A DNA stretch of 64,000 bases, taken from the NCBI GenBank assembly GCA_022494885.1, contig JAGVSM010003591.1:1-64000 (forward strand), read 5' to 3'. How positions within the stretch are numbered: position 1 is the stretch's first letter; each line of letters begins with the position of its first letter. Both the position numbers and the translations under genes were made by a program. This document shows positions 31,075-42,099 of this stretch, piece by piece. The stretch is from Micrasema longulum (Eukaryota; Arthropoda; Insecta; Trichoptera; Brachycentridae). The notes below the pieces were generated by a model, which saw only the letters and a list, made by a program, of their open reading frames with translations, was not told where the DNA came from and searched no databases.

Positions 31075-31855
31075 CAAATATTATCATTTTATTTTGATTT
31101 TATAACAAATGAATAACCAAAATAAATATCCAGTACCTTTATAAATAATTGAATAGTTAAACATATTATTGTGATCTTACAAATAACTAAACCTAGAATA
31201 TCTATCGTGCGTGAGTCAAATAATATTTTTTATTTATTGAAATATATTTTTTGCAAGTTACAAAAAGTAATTAACATTATTTAGTCGGCACATTTCTTGT
31301 ATTTATTGCATGTCGTTTCCGATATTTTCATAAATATGTATTTAATTCTGATTTTGTATTCAGATAAATACTGTAATACGATTTTCGTTATTTTTTATAA
31401 CCTTTCAACGCGCCAATTGAATTTAATTAATTATCTCATAGATCGTTAATTTTAATTGAAATCAGTAAGTTGTCGAATAAATGAAGCGCGTGGAAGGTGT
31501 TTTATTACTGATAACCTAATTATTTATTTGTGAAGCTGGTGGTTTTGCATTCTGAATATATTTCCGATTGACATTTTAGGTTTTTGTATTTATTTAATTT
31601 AAATAAACATAACGTACAAAATAACAACCAATTAACAATAGATTATTTCACATATGATTAATTACTACCTTAATAGGTGAGAAAACTGCTAGTATTTAGA
31701 GGAGTCTGTTTTACTTTTTTTTATGGAGACTATGATCTACACCGAGAAAAAATCGTGAAAAAATCTAAATCAAATCATCATCGATTTTAGCAATAAACTT
31801 GCCAAACTCCACTTATTCTTGCACTTGAAGATTTAAATAAATTAATATGAGTATC
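31075..31855. other. AT-rich, nothing recognised
   Basis: No open frames of note and no repeat boxes found. Confidence 0.45.
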
Positions 31856-31859
31856 TTCT

Positions 31860-33032
31860 GTACCGGAAATCATCACCGGTAATTTTGAAGTACCTCAGGG
31901 AAGTACATTAAGGCCTACATTATTTCTGATATAAAAAGAAAAGACAAAAACATGGGCAAACTGAAATTTACTTACACTTAACGCGCCTTAAAAAAATATC
32001 TGACTTTTAGTTTAGACCAACGGAATCAGCCAACAGAAAGAACTCTTAAAATACATGAATGTTCAAATGCAAGAAATAGTTACTGTGACTGTTAAACTAT
32101 AGAAAAAGTCGATAATACAAAATATCAAGGTATACACGATGATAATTACCTTAGATGGAATATACACGTAGATAAGACAGCAACTAAACTAAGAAAAATA
32201 ATGTATTATGTGAAAACATTCTAAACAAAACTACTTTAATGTATACTATGCTCTCGCACAATCAATTATCAATTACGAAATAATAGGATGGGGAGAAACA
32301 AGTAAAACCACATAAGAATCATTAATGAAAGCACAAAAAGTCTTACTGAGAGTAGCCAACAAAAAGCCCTACCAATACTCTACAAACATACTTTTTACAG
32401 AATTTCCAGTACTCGACATAAGGCAAATATACACAAAGACAATTTTAAGACACTTTCATCAAAAGCCTGACAGACATAATGACGGACAACAAATTTGCGA
32501 CACTAGGCAAAGACATAAAACAATATTTCTGCCAACAAAAAAAAACAAATTACGAACAAAGACACTATAATTTTCTGGCCCCTTAGCTATACAACTTTTT
32601 GAGTATAAATATATCGGTAATCAAAATGAAAAACAATGTTTTCAAAACTCTAGTCCATAAATGGATTTACTAAAAGGACTAGACAGGAAGTTAAGGATTA
32701 TGTTTCGTATATCTAAATATAATTTTAATTTCATGAAAGTCTTTTCTCATTTTATTCATCTAGGTATGTTTTAAATCTTTTTTTACATATTTTCAATTTT
32801 TACAGCTGTAATATTTTGATGTGACTTGACAATTGACGTGAAAGTCTGTACTACTCGTATTATATATAAAATAAATAATACACTGACACTTCGAAATGAG
32901 CCTGTGGGCCAGTGGAGTAGCTACATCCATAAATAAAAAGGAAATGTTATTAATCGTACCCATTGTACAGACATATTTTTTTGTAATTTATGTATTTGTA
33001 TTATATATTGGATAAAATAAATAAATAAAAAA
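31860..33032 (+). mobile_element. LINE-F, longest LINE remnant
   Basis: Near 31885 the frame reads EVPQGSTLRPTLFLI, the VPQGSxLGPxLFxIY motif of the RT palm. After decayed sequence, 32150-32200 encodes LRWNIHVDKTATKLRKIMYY, then 32325-32570 KVLLRVANKKPYQYSTNILF and PVLDIRQIYTKTILRHF in one frame. The UTR contains GAGCCTGTGGGCCAGTGGAG and ends TATATTGGATAAAATAAATA at about 33030. Order and motifs identify a LINE ORF2 from RT motif B to the end. Several stops and shifts make it inactive. The related copy lies at 25790-26465. Confidence 0.85.
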
Positions 33033-33034
33033 TC

Positions 33035-34160
33035 TTCTAAAGAAATTCAACGTTTAAAAAATAAAGTTTATTTTCGAGATTTTTCGCCTTACAATTAATT
33101 GTTTGTTTTGTTTCTGTGTCCAAGAAAACATTTTTCGAATAGAATTTCGTAAAGCGCTAACTTCCTCGTTCAGCGCAATTCGAGTATCTTTTATAAAGAA
33201 TCTGAGTGTATTAAAACTATTCCGTCTATTCATATCGTACAATCGTATTACCTAATTCACAAAGTAAGTATTTTATTTGAAAAACAGCAGCTTATCGGAG
33301 ATCTTGTGGAGTTTTACAGAGGACTGCAATGTCGGTGTTGTGTGTAGGTGGAGATGTAGATGTGTGTGCAAATCTCGTTGTATGAGAATGGTGTATCTAA
33401 TGTGTACGAGAGTAAAATAGTATATTTTTATTTTCCTCACGCGAGCTTTAGTTCTCAATATTGCATTTATATAGGTATATTATTATGTATGTATTTATTT
33501 TATTAAGATAAACGGCAAATCTGCCTTATACAAAAATTTATACTACTAACATAATTGGCTTAATATTTTTTTTTTTAAAACATAAATTTCCTTTTACCTA
33601 AGATTTATAAAAAAATTATTCAAGATAAAAAAAAAAAAAACTTCAAAATTATACAAGATATTCAGTAGAAAGTATTATAGAATAAACCCAAATATTTTGT
33701 ACCTTTTAAAGAAAAAAATATATAAATTCTTTTCCTTTTAAAATTTTATCTGCACACATTGTTTAATTATATTTTATATCTAAATATGTTATTTTTACTA
33801 AACTGCTGTATAATATATATAGTATTTATGTAAAATAATACTTTTCAATTTAATTTTTAAGTTTTTCACATTGTATTGAAATGTTTATATTATTTTTAAA
33901 ATGTATACTTTTAAGGTAAAAGACACTGCGTGCCGTGTATATTAATAAATAAATGAATAAATATAAAATATGTTCACGATACCCTGAAATAATTTTGCTG
34001 TAAAAATTTAAACTTCACGTGATTGTCCTACCAAAAATGATGAATATCTTTTTTCCCCATTATTTACCGAGTGGTGGATAAAGTATTGCTTTTTTTAACC
34101 AAAAGCAGCATAGTACGATTATCTGTTACATAAAAATAGGTTGATTAACCTAACTTTTCT
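33035..34160. other. AT-rich; possible LINE UTR at its end
   Basis: 33300-33430 is slightly more complex but shows no gene. Around 33925-33963 GTGCCGTGTATATTAATAAATAAATG looks like a LINE 3' end with an (AATA)n tail. No coding sequence was found. Confidence 0.4.
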
Positions 34161-34164
34161 TTCT

Positions 34165-34492
34165 CGTACATATGTACATCTACTACCTGCAGATAATTAA
34201 TTATTGTTGGTTGTGAGTCTTTACTAAGAAATATAAATGTTTATGGAAGCAGATAGAGAGGGGAGGAAAGTAAAGTTCGAATTATTCAATGTCTTCTCCA
34301 TTTTAAGTGCATTTAAAAAAATATATATTTATTCTTTTTTAGGATTCAAATTTTTTGCCTCCTTCTTCTGTATTCATAATAAATTTATGTGAAATCTGTA
34401 ATTGGTCTTACTTTTTCTAATTATTCTCTTGTACCTTGTATTTATAAAAACAACTGTATGATTTCCATAATAAACGAATAAATAAATAAAAT
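34165..34492 (+). mobile_element. LINE-type 3' UTR, copy 2
   Basis: Aligned with 29815-30117 as described there. This copy keeps its terminus: TATGATTTCCATAATAAACG followed by (AATA)n to about 34492. Confidence 0.65.
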
Positions 34493-34529
34493 ATTGCAGT
34501 CCAAAAAATATTTTTTATCAATATTTTAC

Positions 34530-34605
34530 ATCTTCACTGCCAGGAATCAAACCCAGGACCTCAAGAATGGTAGATGACCATGACAACGAGGCCGACTTAC
34601 CTACA
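34530..34605 (-). mobile_element. tRNA-derived SINE head (SINE-1 type)
   Basis: The minus strand reads GAGGTCCTGGGTTTGATTCC with a B box GGTTTGATTCC, preceded by CGTTGTCATGGTCATCTACC as a decayed A-box side. ACCTCAAGAATGGTAGA is shared with the SINE-1 copy at 4774-4792. Confidence 0.65.
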
Positions 34606-34609
34606 TTCA

Positions 34610-35130
34610 ATTTTTTTATTTAGAATTTTCCCTTGAGAGTTGTAGTCGAGTCGAAAACACTCCAGGATTCTGTTTTTTTTTTCACATTCAGAGCAGTATT
34701 TGTCATTCGTCTGGTCACAAAGATAAGTTAATAAAATCAGGTATTGTTTTTACGTATCACTTGTCGGCAAATTTTAAAGTTTTGTATTAAATTTATTTGG
34801 TGATAATGACTCGATTTTCAGCACACAGTGTACAAAATATAAGCAATATTATACGTAATGTAGAAACACACACATATGCCATAAAGCTTCCCTTGTTTAA
34901 ATGTAAACTCCGACAGTTCACAATGGAGAAGCCTGAAAACAATGTGGCCTGAACGTGAAATGGCTTAATAAAAGTAAAAATAATAGAAGGAAAGAAAGAT
35001 AAAGTGCTTTGAAAGACTTTAGTGAAATCGAGATGTAGGGCAAGAAAGCACAGACCAAGGTAGAGTGTTATACTTACGAAAAAACATTACGACGTATGTG
35101 CGAATATATATATCAAACTCATTCTCTTAA
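34610..35130. other. Unassigned stretch
   Basis: No recognised gene or repeat between the two SINE fragments. Confidence 0.4.
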
Positions 35131-35136
35131 TTTCGA

Positions 35137-35255
35137 CAGGCATTGTGGCGCAGTTGGTTAGACGGCCAACTGTGAAAGTTAGATAGTAGTTTGACGCGGG
35201 TTAGATTCCCGCCACTTACAAAAAATTAAATCCAAGAAATATTTTTTTTTCCAAA
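35137..35255 (+). mobile_element. tRNA-derived SINE (SINE-2)
   Basis: A box TGGCGCAGTTGG (35146-35157) is identical to that at 14353-14364, and the B box reads GGTTAGATTCC (35199-35209). The head runs GACAGGCATTGTGG to CCCGCCACTTAC, then AAATCCAAGAAATATTTTTT as in the 14.35 kb copy. It is cut off at about 35255 by a Penelope-type terminus. Confidence 0.78.
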
Positions 35256-35256
35256 T

Positions 35257-35325
35257 ATTATTAAATATTTGTATGTAACGACTTACCGACTTTTCTATGT
35301 CTACCAGTTTTGGGTATAAAAGGAA
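35257..35325 (+). repeat. Penelope-type terminal repeat fragment
   Basis: TTATTAAATATTTGTATGTA, CGACTTACCGACTTTTCTAT and GTCTACCAGTTTTGGGTAT match the terminus of the GIY-YIG element at 61238-61295. Only the end survives. Confidence 0.65.
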
Positions 35326-35643
35326 CTCTATTACCAATTTTTTTTAAATAAAAACATTTAAAGCTTTAACTTTTTTTTAACATATTTTTCTTTGCATTTT
35401 ACAAAAGGTATACAAAAACAAAAAAATATCATCCACAAAAGACATGGCCTGTGTGTGAATACCAATAATACGATAGATATTTTTTTTAAATGCCAATATT
35501 AGAATACATTTTTTTCGTTAATAAAAATGAGAAAATTAATAATTAAAGTATGTGCCAATCATAAAAAAATAGGCTATATAAATTTCCTTTTCTTATCCAT
35601 AATTTCAACTAAAATTTAAATTTGAACATTCTACTATATGGTA

Positions 35644-35880
35644 TATAACCACTTACCAAATTTTCTATGTCTACTGTTTTCGAGACTTAACCGTCTCTTC
35701 TTCAGGACATCAATTAAACCAAAAGCAAGGCATGTTAGTTTAATATTTTTGTGCAACAACTATGGTTGAGGTGTATAGTGGGTTTGCATCTTGGTTTAAT
35801 TGGTGTCCTGACGAAAGGAAGGGTACATCTTGAAACCAGTAGACATGAAAAGTTAGTAAGAGGTTATATACAAGTATTTA
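35644..35880. repeat. Inverted pair of Penelope-type termini
   Basis: The left arm 35644-35720 has ACCACTTACCAAATTTTCTA, TGTCTACTG and CTTCAGGACATCAATTAAAC. The right arm 35791-35870 is its imperfect reverse complement with TTTAATTGGTGTCCTGACGA and CTTGAAACCAGTAGACATG. The spacer (GTGCAACAACTATGG and GTGTATAGTGGG) matches the subterminal part of the 61.3 kb element in reverse. No coding sequence is present. Confidence 0.75.
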
Positions 35881-36089
35881 ATGAAATTTAGTAAAATTCT
35901 ACGATTCGTAGCCAATGTACACAGTTAATCACTTTTATTGCATAGATTAGCAGTTCTATGAGCATTACCTATTTATTATTCTCGATACAATTATAAATAA
36001 TAGAACCAGGTAGTAGTCCTGTGGGCAGTGTCGCGGATTCACGTATCAAAAGCCCAGGGGTCAAACCTCACTCTACCACAACTTGATTT

Positions 36090-36240
36090 TCATATTTTTG
36101 TGCAACAATTATTTTGAAGATGTATAGTGGGTTGGGCTCGTTGGTTTAATTAGTGTCCTGATGAAGAGACGGATACGTCTTGAAACTGGTAGATATAGAA
36201 ACGTCAGTAAGTGGCTATGTAACATTTAGTAGAATATTTG
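36090..36240 (+). repeat. Penelope-type terminal repeat, right-hand form
   Basis: GTGCAACAATTATTTTGAAG, GTGTATAGTGGGTTGGG, TTAGTGTCCTGATGAAGAG, GTCTTGAAACTGGTAGATAT and GTCAGTAAGTGGCTATGTAA repeat the right arm at 35755-35870 in the same orientation. Confidence 0.7.
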
Positions 36241-36539
36241 ACCACACAGTCAATAATTCAAATATTAATTCTTTTTTTCATTAATTGGTCTGGGTTTTGT
36301 GGTGTACTTTTCATAACATCTTTCCATATTGAAACTATGCTACCCACCCTTAATACTCTTGCTGAGATCTCTTGTGTGGAGGGACAACTTCTTCAGTTAT
36401 CCTGAATGCGCGACACTATAGAGACTTTTGAGTATAGACTAATAGACGTTTTATATGGATAGTGGAGCTAGGTAGAAGTAAAATGGATTGTCTCATTCGC
36501 CCATACCAATACTGAATCAACTACTCTACAACTGTATAG

Positions 36540-36810
36540 CTTATGTTAGGTTTTTTGTTATTTTCATTGTGTGTTTTGTAATATAAATAATATAGATGTA
36601 CATAAATACCTTGTTTTTAAAACCGTCTGGATATTTGTTAATTATGTTTGTTTTTTACGTTAGTCTTCTTTGTTTATTCTCAAATGTTATTTCAAAAAAC
36701 TAAATGGTTGAGTGTCCTCGGCACGGGAAACCCCAGTGAGGTCACATTATTTTTATTATTAATTATAGTTTGTAAGCGAAAAATATGAATAAATAAATAA
36801 ATATGAAATG
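36540..36810 (+). mobile_element. LINE-type 3' segment, shared with 20.1 kb
   Basis: Aligned with 20145-20370 as described there. This copy ends in an (AATA)n tail (36788-36806), which supports a LINE 3' UTR. Confidence 0.6.
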
Positions 36811-37470
36811 AGACTGTTTTAAATTCCACAATTTTATGCGCAATTTCAATTGATATGGGTTAACTGTGCCAATAGGTGATGAGTAAGTTAGGCTTTGTTA
36901 TTAGACTCACGTGCACAATCGTAGGAGAAACAGGCGTGAAGGTATCTCAAATTTGCTGTGGTATGTTTCAGGCGGGGGGAAACGGAGTAGTGATGTTCGC
37001 GACGGATAATCTTCGACGAGAGAATAATTTAAGCACAACGAAGTGTTAAATTAGCCATAACACTGGATATGGCCGTCTTTCGAGATAACATGGCCAGCGG
37101 TATACTGACACGAAGGTTACTTATGCATATCCCTTACTTGCAGGATAGATACGCAAGGACACTGTACACTTTAACATATAAATCCTTAGATTGTCGAAAA
37201 TGTAACAGTTAGCGGTTAATCTATAGAAGGCTCGAGAATCCTAGTGTCTCGTAACGGGAATTCGCGGGATGACGCACATCCTTAGCTTGAAGTGATGATA
37301 TTTTGCATACATTGCGAACTTTTTCACTGCGACTGGTTTAATAGAAGTTATTATTATTATAAACTGTCCAAGGAAAATGGGTCGACGCGCAATGGATAGC
37401 TTTTTAAACTGATAGAATGTTCAGAAATACACTGCGTAGTTACAATTGCATTTGACTCTCGTCTGAAGAA
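36811..37470. other. Unassigned, less AT-rich island
   Basis: 36900-37330 is clearly more mixed in base composition (for example TTCGCGACGGATAATCTTCG and CTCGAGAATCCTAG). It has no open frame and no match elsewhere in the window. A TATA-like ACATATAAATCC sits at 37175. It could be a diverged LTR or part of a foreign element, but no termini were found. Confidence 0.4.
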
Positions 37471-37476
37471 ATATTA

Positions 37477-37909
37477 TAATAAGGAACTTCAGCCCTAAGG
37501 AAAATGGGATTCAAAAAATGTTTTCTTGCGCGGGGTACAAATCAGAGCATTAAATTGCAACTAAAAGTTTCTTGGAAATGTACGGAAAAAATAATAAAAA
37601 ATATTTTTATAAAAACGCACTACTTTGAATGACGTCACTGGTTCGTGTGAATCAACCTATGATCTGAGAGCTATGGAAGATTTCCGGTTTGCTTGTCGCT
37701 CCTCGACCAATGGAAGAACTAAATGAGAATAAGCGGAAATGAACTTTTGACGTTACCTGTGGAGTTATTTCAGAAATACAAAACTTTTAAAAATCGTAGC
37801 GCTGATAATACAATATATAAAAATTGGAAAAAAAAAATTTTTACTTAGTTTAATACTCAGTCTATTAACAAATATTTTTTTTTTTAAACCACTGAACTTC
37901 CTCATTACA
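37477..37909 (+). mobile_element. MITE-E, full copy
   Basis: The left end TAATAAGGAACTTCAG (37477-37492) and right end CTGAACTTCCTCATTA (37892-37907) are 16-bp inverted repeats with two mismatches. The interior shares TTTTCTTGCGCG, AATCAGAGCATTAAATTG, ACTACTTTGAATGACG and GAGTTATTTCAGAAATACAA with 43262-43668. The length of about 430 bp, the lack of coding sequence and several copies fit a MITE. The superfamily is undetermined because no clear target duplication was found. Confidence 0.8.
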
Positions 37910-37954
37910 CACATAACTAGGTTATTCATTTATTTAACACTTGATATACATATA

Positions 37955-38110
37955 AGTGCGGGCATATTGCCTTAATGCAATTTCTTCCTACCTACCCAAA
38001 CCATTCAGTTTGAGAAAATTACCAGTACATGGACATATTGAATCTTACAATTTTATACTAAATTAAAAACAAAGATTAAGAAAATAAAAATATATAATTT
38101 ATAGGAAATA
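37955..38110 (-). mobile_element. RTE-like 3' end, uninterrupted copy
   Basis: GCGGGCATATTGCC, CAATTTCTTCCTACC, AGTTTGAGAAAATTACCAGT and ACATGGACATATTGAATCTT run continuously here. At 12.64-13.45 kb the same sequence is interrupted after ACATATT by LINE-C, so this copy is the empty site. Confidence 0.75.
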
Positions 38111-38339
38111 GTCTCGTTTTTACTGCATTTGGTGTAGTAGGAATTACTAATAGACTCCATTGTTTGAGAAGTAGTTTTACACTGCACTGTAATATAGTTG
38201 GAAATCTTCAAAAAATTCTAGAATTTGAATATGCATTAATGGTCTTTTTTCGTTTGTGGCGAAGTTATAAATATGGAACCAAATTGAGCGAGCCAACTTT
38301 TATAGAGGACTCTCTGATTATTTCACTTGTTTAATCAAA

Positions 38340-38600
38340 CTTTTGAGTCTGGAGGTAATTAGGCAGACAAATTTTTGACAATGGTGTATTTTGGATCTCA
38401 TGGATATGGACCAGTTACTAGTGGACGACACGTTGTCGCGAAAACGACGTATCATGGCTCAAAGCTAGATTTAAAACTGCCCAGAAAGACGCTGCGTACG
38501 AGATTATCGTGGTATCTTGCGGGGGGAAAAGAGAGCGAAGGGAGGAATCCAGCAGTGAGGTTAGCGTCTGGGGGAATATTCGAGACTCTTTGTCCGAATT
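38340..38600. other. Unassigned block open on both strands
   Basis: 38375-38608 on the plus strand (77 codons) and 38606-38418 on the minus strand (62 codons) are both open, and the base composition is unusually balanced. Neither protein contains a motif I recognise. It may be a scrap of an unfamiliar element. Confidence 0.3.
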
Positions 38601-38710
38601 ATTCATAGGTTAAATTATTATTCATATTAAAAGTCATGTAACATTACAGTATCCTCTCTTTCCCACCTGCTGACAAGCCACGAAAGCTCAGCGAGTTATT
38701 CCTAAAAAAA
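38600..38710 (+). mobile_element. SINE-2 3' part
   Basis: CCTCTCTTTCCCACCTGCTG and ACAAGCCACGAAAGC parallel the distal body of the SINE at 14490-14525 (CCCCTCTTTTTTACCTGCTG and ATAAGCC). The tRNA-like head is missing. Confidence 0.5.
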
Positions 38711-38959
38711 TGCATTTGATGCTGAATTGCACTGCTTTCTAACTTTTGATACCAGTCATGAGAGAGTTAAATATTGCAATGTACAACCACCTGTTAAACA
38801 AATATTTCATTTATACATATAACGTTGAATTGTGTGAGGAATTTGGGATATTAGATTTAATGAAATTATCTATTTTCAGGATAAAAATGTTTTCGGAGTA
38901 AATTTTTTCAAAAAATCTCACAATACCATCCTTTCAAGAAAAACTAACATGATTATTAA

Positions 38960-39095
38960 TTTTATTAGCAGCAAACTGATAAAATAAAATAGGAAAGAAT
39001 TAATTTGTTAAGTATAATTTGAGAAAGTAGCTTGTTTTGCTTTGAAACTGGTCGGTCAAAAATTACTGGTTTTTAAAGTAGTGTTCAATCTGTCA
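38960..39095 (+). repeat. FB-C half-copy
   Basis: ACTGATAAAATAAAATAGGA, AGTAGCTTGTTTTGCTTTGA and AACTGGTCGG match the right half of the FB-C copy at 40840-40960. No left arm is present. Confidence 0.6.
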
Positions 39096-39259
39096 AATCA
39101 TTTTGTACAATAACTCGCCTGTTTTCTTGATTTCTTATTGGCGTCACAGCAAATTTTTCTGAGTATGTTTGTATTATTCTAATTTATTTGTTTTTATCTT
39201 ATTATCCATTATTACAAATAATATGTATAGTTTTTGTAAAAACCTTATAGATAACAAAA

Positions 39260-39840
39260 TACTTTTCCAAATCGACTGGATTACGACAACCCTACATCTT
39301 TTATCGGTTTCTTTTATACTTTGGCATAAACTACCTCTCCGCGTGAAAAATACAACTTCTCTGATAACCTAAAACGTTTGAAACATTACAAACCCTAATT
39401 AATGAAACTATTTCTCTTTTTCCTAAATCCTCTCCTTTTCCCCTTCCAATCTCCTTACTTGATCGTACTATACATATATATTACTAACCTACTAATAATT
39501 CATTTATAAACTGGGTCAAAAATATAAATGTCAATGTTTTCTTTTCCTGATAAACTTTTAATTTGCTCTCGTATTTTTTCCTAATTTAACTATCAATTTT
39601 AACTTTATATTTTTTGCTCTTCGTGCAACTTTTATCTTTTCTATTTCTCATAGTCAGATTCTTTTTTATCTTACTCATTTTTCTTTAAAAACAATCTGAA
39701 TGTAACATTCAATTTTGATTTTACATGTTTTTTTTTCATTACACATTTTTATATACACATATTTTTAGTATAGGTAATTACGCACAGGCTATGGTCATGT
39801 AGGATTTTTTGTTTTTACGTAAAGTGATACAATATGTATT
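39260..39840 (+). mobile_element. LINE C-terminal scrap and 3' UTR
   Basis: Around 39290-39370 the frame reads FILWHKLPLRVKNTTSLIT, the WNxLPxxVKxxxSLxxFK end motif of a Jockey-like LINE. A T-rich untranslated stretch follows to about 39840 without a clear tail. Only about 35 residues are convincing. Confidence 0.5.
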
Positions 39841-39844
39841 AAAA

Positions 39845-40595
39845 AATTAACCAAATGTAAACGAAAAATTGCAAATATGTTTTTTTTTTAAACTCATATA
39901 AAATTGCTGTTGTCAGTAAAATATGTATGCAGTTATATGTTTTTGACTATTACAAGCACTATACGTTTACTAAACAAACCGCCTTTTAGCAGTGAAAGCA
40001 CTCCTTTCGCATACCCGAAAACCATTTAAATGACCGAGGGTCTTTGTATCCATTTTGCTCAAAACGTTTTTTACAAAAATCTAGTTACTTTTAAAAACGT
40101 ATTTTTCATGAACCACAATTTTAAATAAATTTTTCTGTAACATATTTAAACTTTTATTTCAACATTAGTTGTAAATTAAAAATACTTGGTACACTTCTAC
40201 CTACTTATTAATTACCAATTAGCGCTTTTAGCCTATAATAGACATTTTAAATTTTATTTTATTCATAACACAAACAGATACATAATAAGTATTAAAAACA
40301 ATGACTTCCTACCATAAAAAGATCAATCGACATTTCATCAATTTATTTAATGACGCAAACATTAAACGTGACAAAAAATAAAAAATAAAAAACTTATGTG
40401 AGAAAAGAATAATCGGTAACATTTACGTTTTCCATGGGGGTAATTAAGGTAATGGAGGTAAATTATTGGTAGTAAATAAAAATACCGTATGCAAAGTCTG
40501 AGTCATTCTGCACACATATATGAACGCATACATATACACACATGCATACTAATAATGCATACTGCATACTAATAATATACACACATGCATATTAA
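39845..40595. other. AT-rich, with short direct repeats at its end
   Basis: 40520-40590 contains direct repeats (CACACATGCATACTAATAAT and GCATACTAATAATATACACA overlap as a short tandem array). Nothing else was recognised. Confidence 0.45.
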
Positions 40596-40597
40596 TA

Positions 40598-40985
40598 AAA
40601 TCGTTGTTTTTAACGATTTATTTTTTATATTTTCTACCGACCGGTTTAAAAGCTATACAAGATTTTTTAACACTAATCTTTTTATTTTATAAGTATTATG
40701 CTGAATGAAACTAATGAATCAAGTTTTTTTGTCTTGTAAGAATGGTTATCTGAGATGAAATTTTTTTTATTTTCTTATTATTATAAATCGCCGTTTTAAT
40801 TTCTAAGGTTTCCAAGTTATCTAATTTTAATATTTTATTTTTAGCATAATACCGATACTGATAAAATAAATTGGATAGAATTTATTAGTTAAATATACTT
40901 TGATAAAGAGGTTTGTTTAGCTTGAAAGCCGATCGGTAGAAGACATTAAAAATATCTGGTTAAAAACAAAGTTGTTTTATTTATT
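40598..40985. repeat. FB-C, copy 2 with long spacer
   Basis: Left: TACCGACCGGTTTAAAAGCT (40636). Right: AGCTTGAAAGCCGATCGGTA (40919) and GGTTAAAAACAAAGTTGTTT (40958). These are inverted arms matching those of 29017-29196. The spacer is about 220 bp and partly matches 38960-39030. The sequence after the right arm, AATAACCACAAAGTTAGTGC, also follows copy 1 (29218), so the element extends beyond the hairpin. Confidence 0.7.
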
Positions 40986-41249
40986 TTATTTTAAGAAATA
41001 ACCACAAAGTTAGTGCTTTAAATATAAAATGTTTATTTTAATATTATTTTTAATATAGGCACATTGAAAAAAACAAGTCGAAAGAGATGCAATACATACA
41101 ATTTCAATGAAACAAAATGGGACAAAATTATTGAAAATGTGTTTTGATATATTATACAAATTGTTTTTTTTTGCACCACAACAGCCAATTGCAGTGGTGA
41201 ATTGCATCACGGAACGCCCTGGGTTGAGAAAAAACACATTTTAATTTTT

Positions 41250-41285
41250 ATGTTCTCACCGGGAATCGAACCCGGAATCTTAAAC
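41250..41285 (-). mobile_element. Isolated tRNA-like B box
   Basis: The minus strand reads CCGGGTTCGATTCCCGG, a perfect T-arm with an intact B box. There is no matching acceptor or D-arm at the expected distance, and LINE coding sequence follows immediately, so this is a SINE or tRNA-derived scrap and not a tRNA gene. Confidence 0.6.
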
Positions 41286-42095
41286 TTTACCTTCCTGGCT
41301 CCGAATTTTTTTAATCAACTTCCGGCAGTCATAAAAAACTCCACAAGTGCCAATGTATTTAAGAAAAATGTTTGCAATTGGTTGCTGCACATCGATAGGG
41401 ACGAGGTTGTGTTGATTAGCAAATCTCGAACTTTAAAAAAATTGACCGATATTAATTATTAATTGCTATTAGCAAAAATGTACAAATCTGCTTTCCTTCC
41501 ATAATTCACTTTTATTTGCTTTTTGTATATATCTTGATATTTTTATGTTTTTTCATTAAATATTTTTGTATTATTTAATTTTGTACTTACTATTATTTGG
41601 CATATGATTTATTGCTCCTATCTCTTATATTTCTTACTGAGTTCTTGTGAGTTTCTAGAAAACACATCTCAATTATCATTTCAATTATGTTTTTAAATAT
41701 ATATTCTTTTTCTGTTGATTTCAACAATACTCTTATTATGTTTTTTTTAATACTTCTATATTTAACTATTGTTTTGTTGATTTTAAAAATACCATTATTT
41801 TGTTCATTTGATTATGTGTGATTCTTAATTTGAATAATTTATATTTTAAAAATTATTTCTGATTACCTTTTTTGCATTGTATTCTTCGGAATTTTATTTT
41901 TTATTACTTATACCTTTTTTTCTAGATTGTTATTCTATTGCATCATATGTCATTATAATTTAATCTTATTAATTTTACTCTGTATTTTTATTGTTATTTA
42001 TTGTGACTTGACACGGGCATAGCCTAAAAAGCCTTAATACGTTCATTAATATTTAAACTATTGTAATTTTGAATGATTAAATAAATAAATGAAAA
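41285..42095 (+). mobile_element. LINE-C C-terminus and complete 3' UTR
   Basis: The frame up to the stop at 41462 reads FLAPNFFNQLPAVIKNSTSA, then NVFKKNVCNWLLHID and TLKKLTDINY. This is an APxxFNxLPxxIK motif plus the final helix of a Jockey-like LINE. The UTR (41463-42095) ends with CATAGCCTAAAAAGCCTTAA and an (AATA)n tail. It is the reference for the UTR copies at 8040-8315 and 12736-13378. The open frame appears to begin at 41202, but its first 30 codons are SINE-like sequence. Confidence 0.78.
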
Positions 42096-42099
42096 ACCA

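Noticed and set aside
41250..41285. tRNA gene suggested by a perfect T-arm
   Set aside because: No acceptor, D-arm or anticodon arm occurs at the required spacing.
41202..41462. 86-codon open frame as an independent gene
   Set aside because: Its first third is tRNA-like SINE sequence and the rest is a LINE C-terminus, so the ATG is fortuitous.
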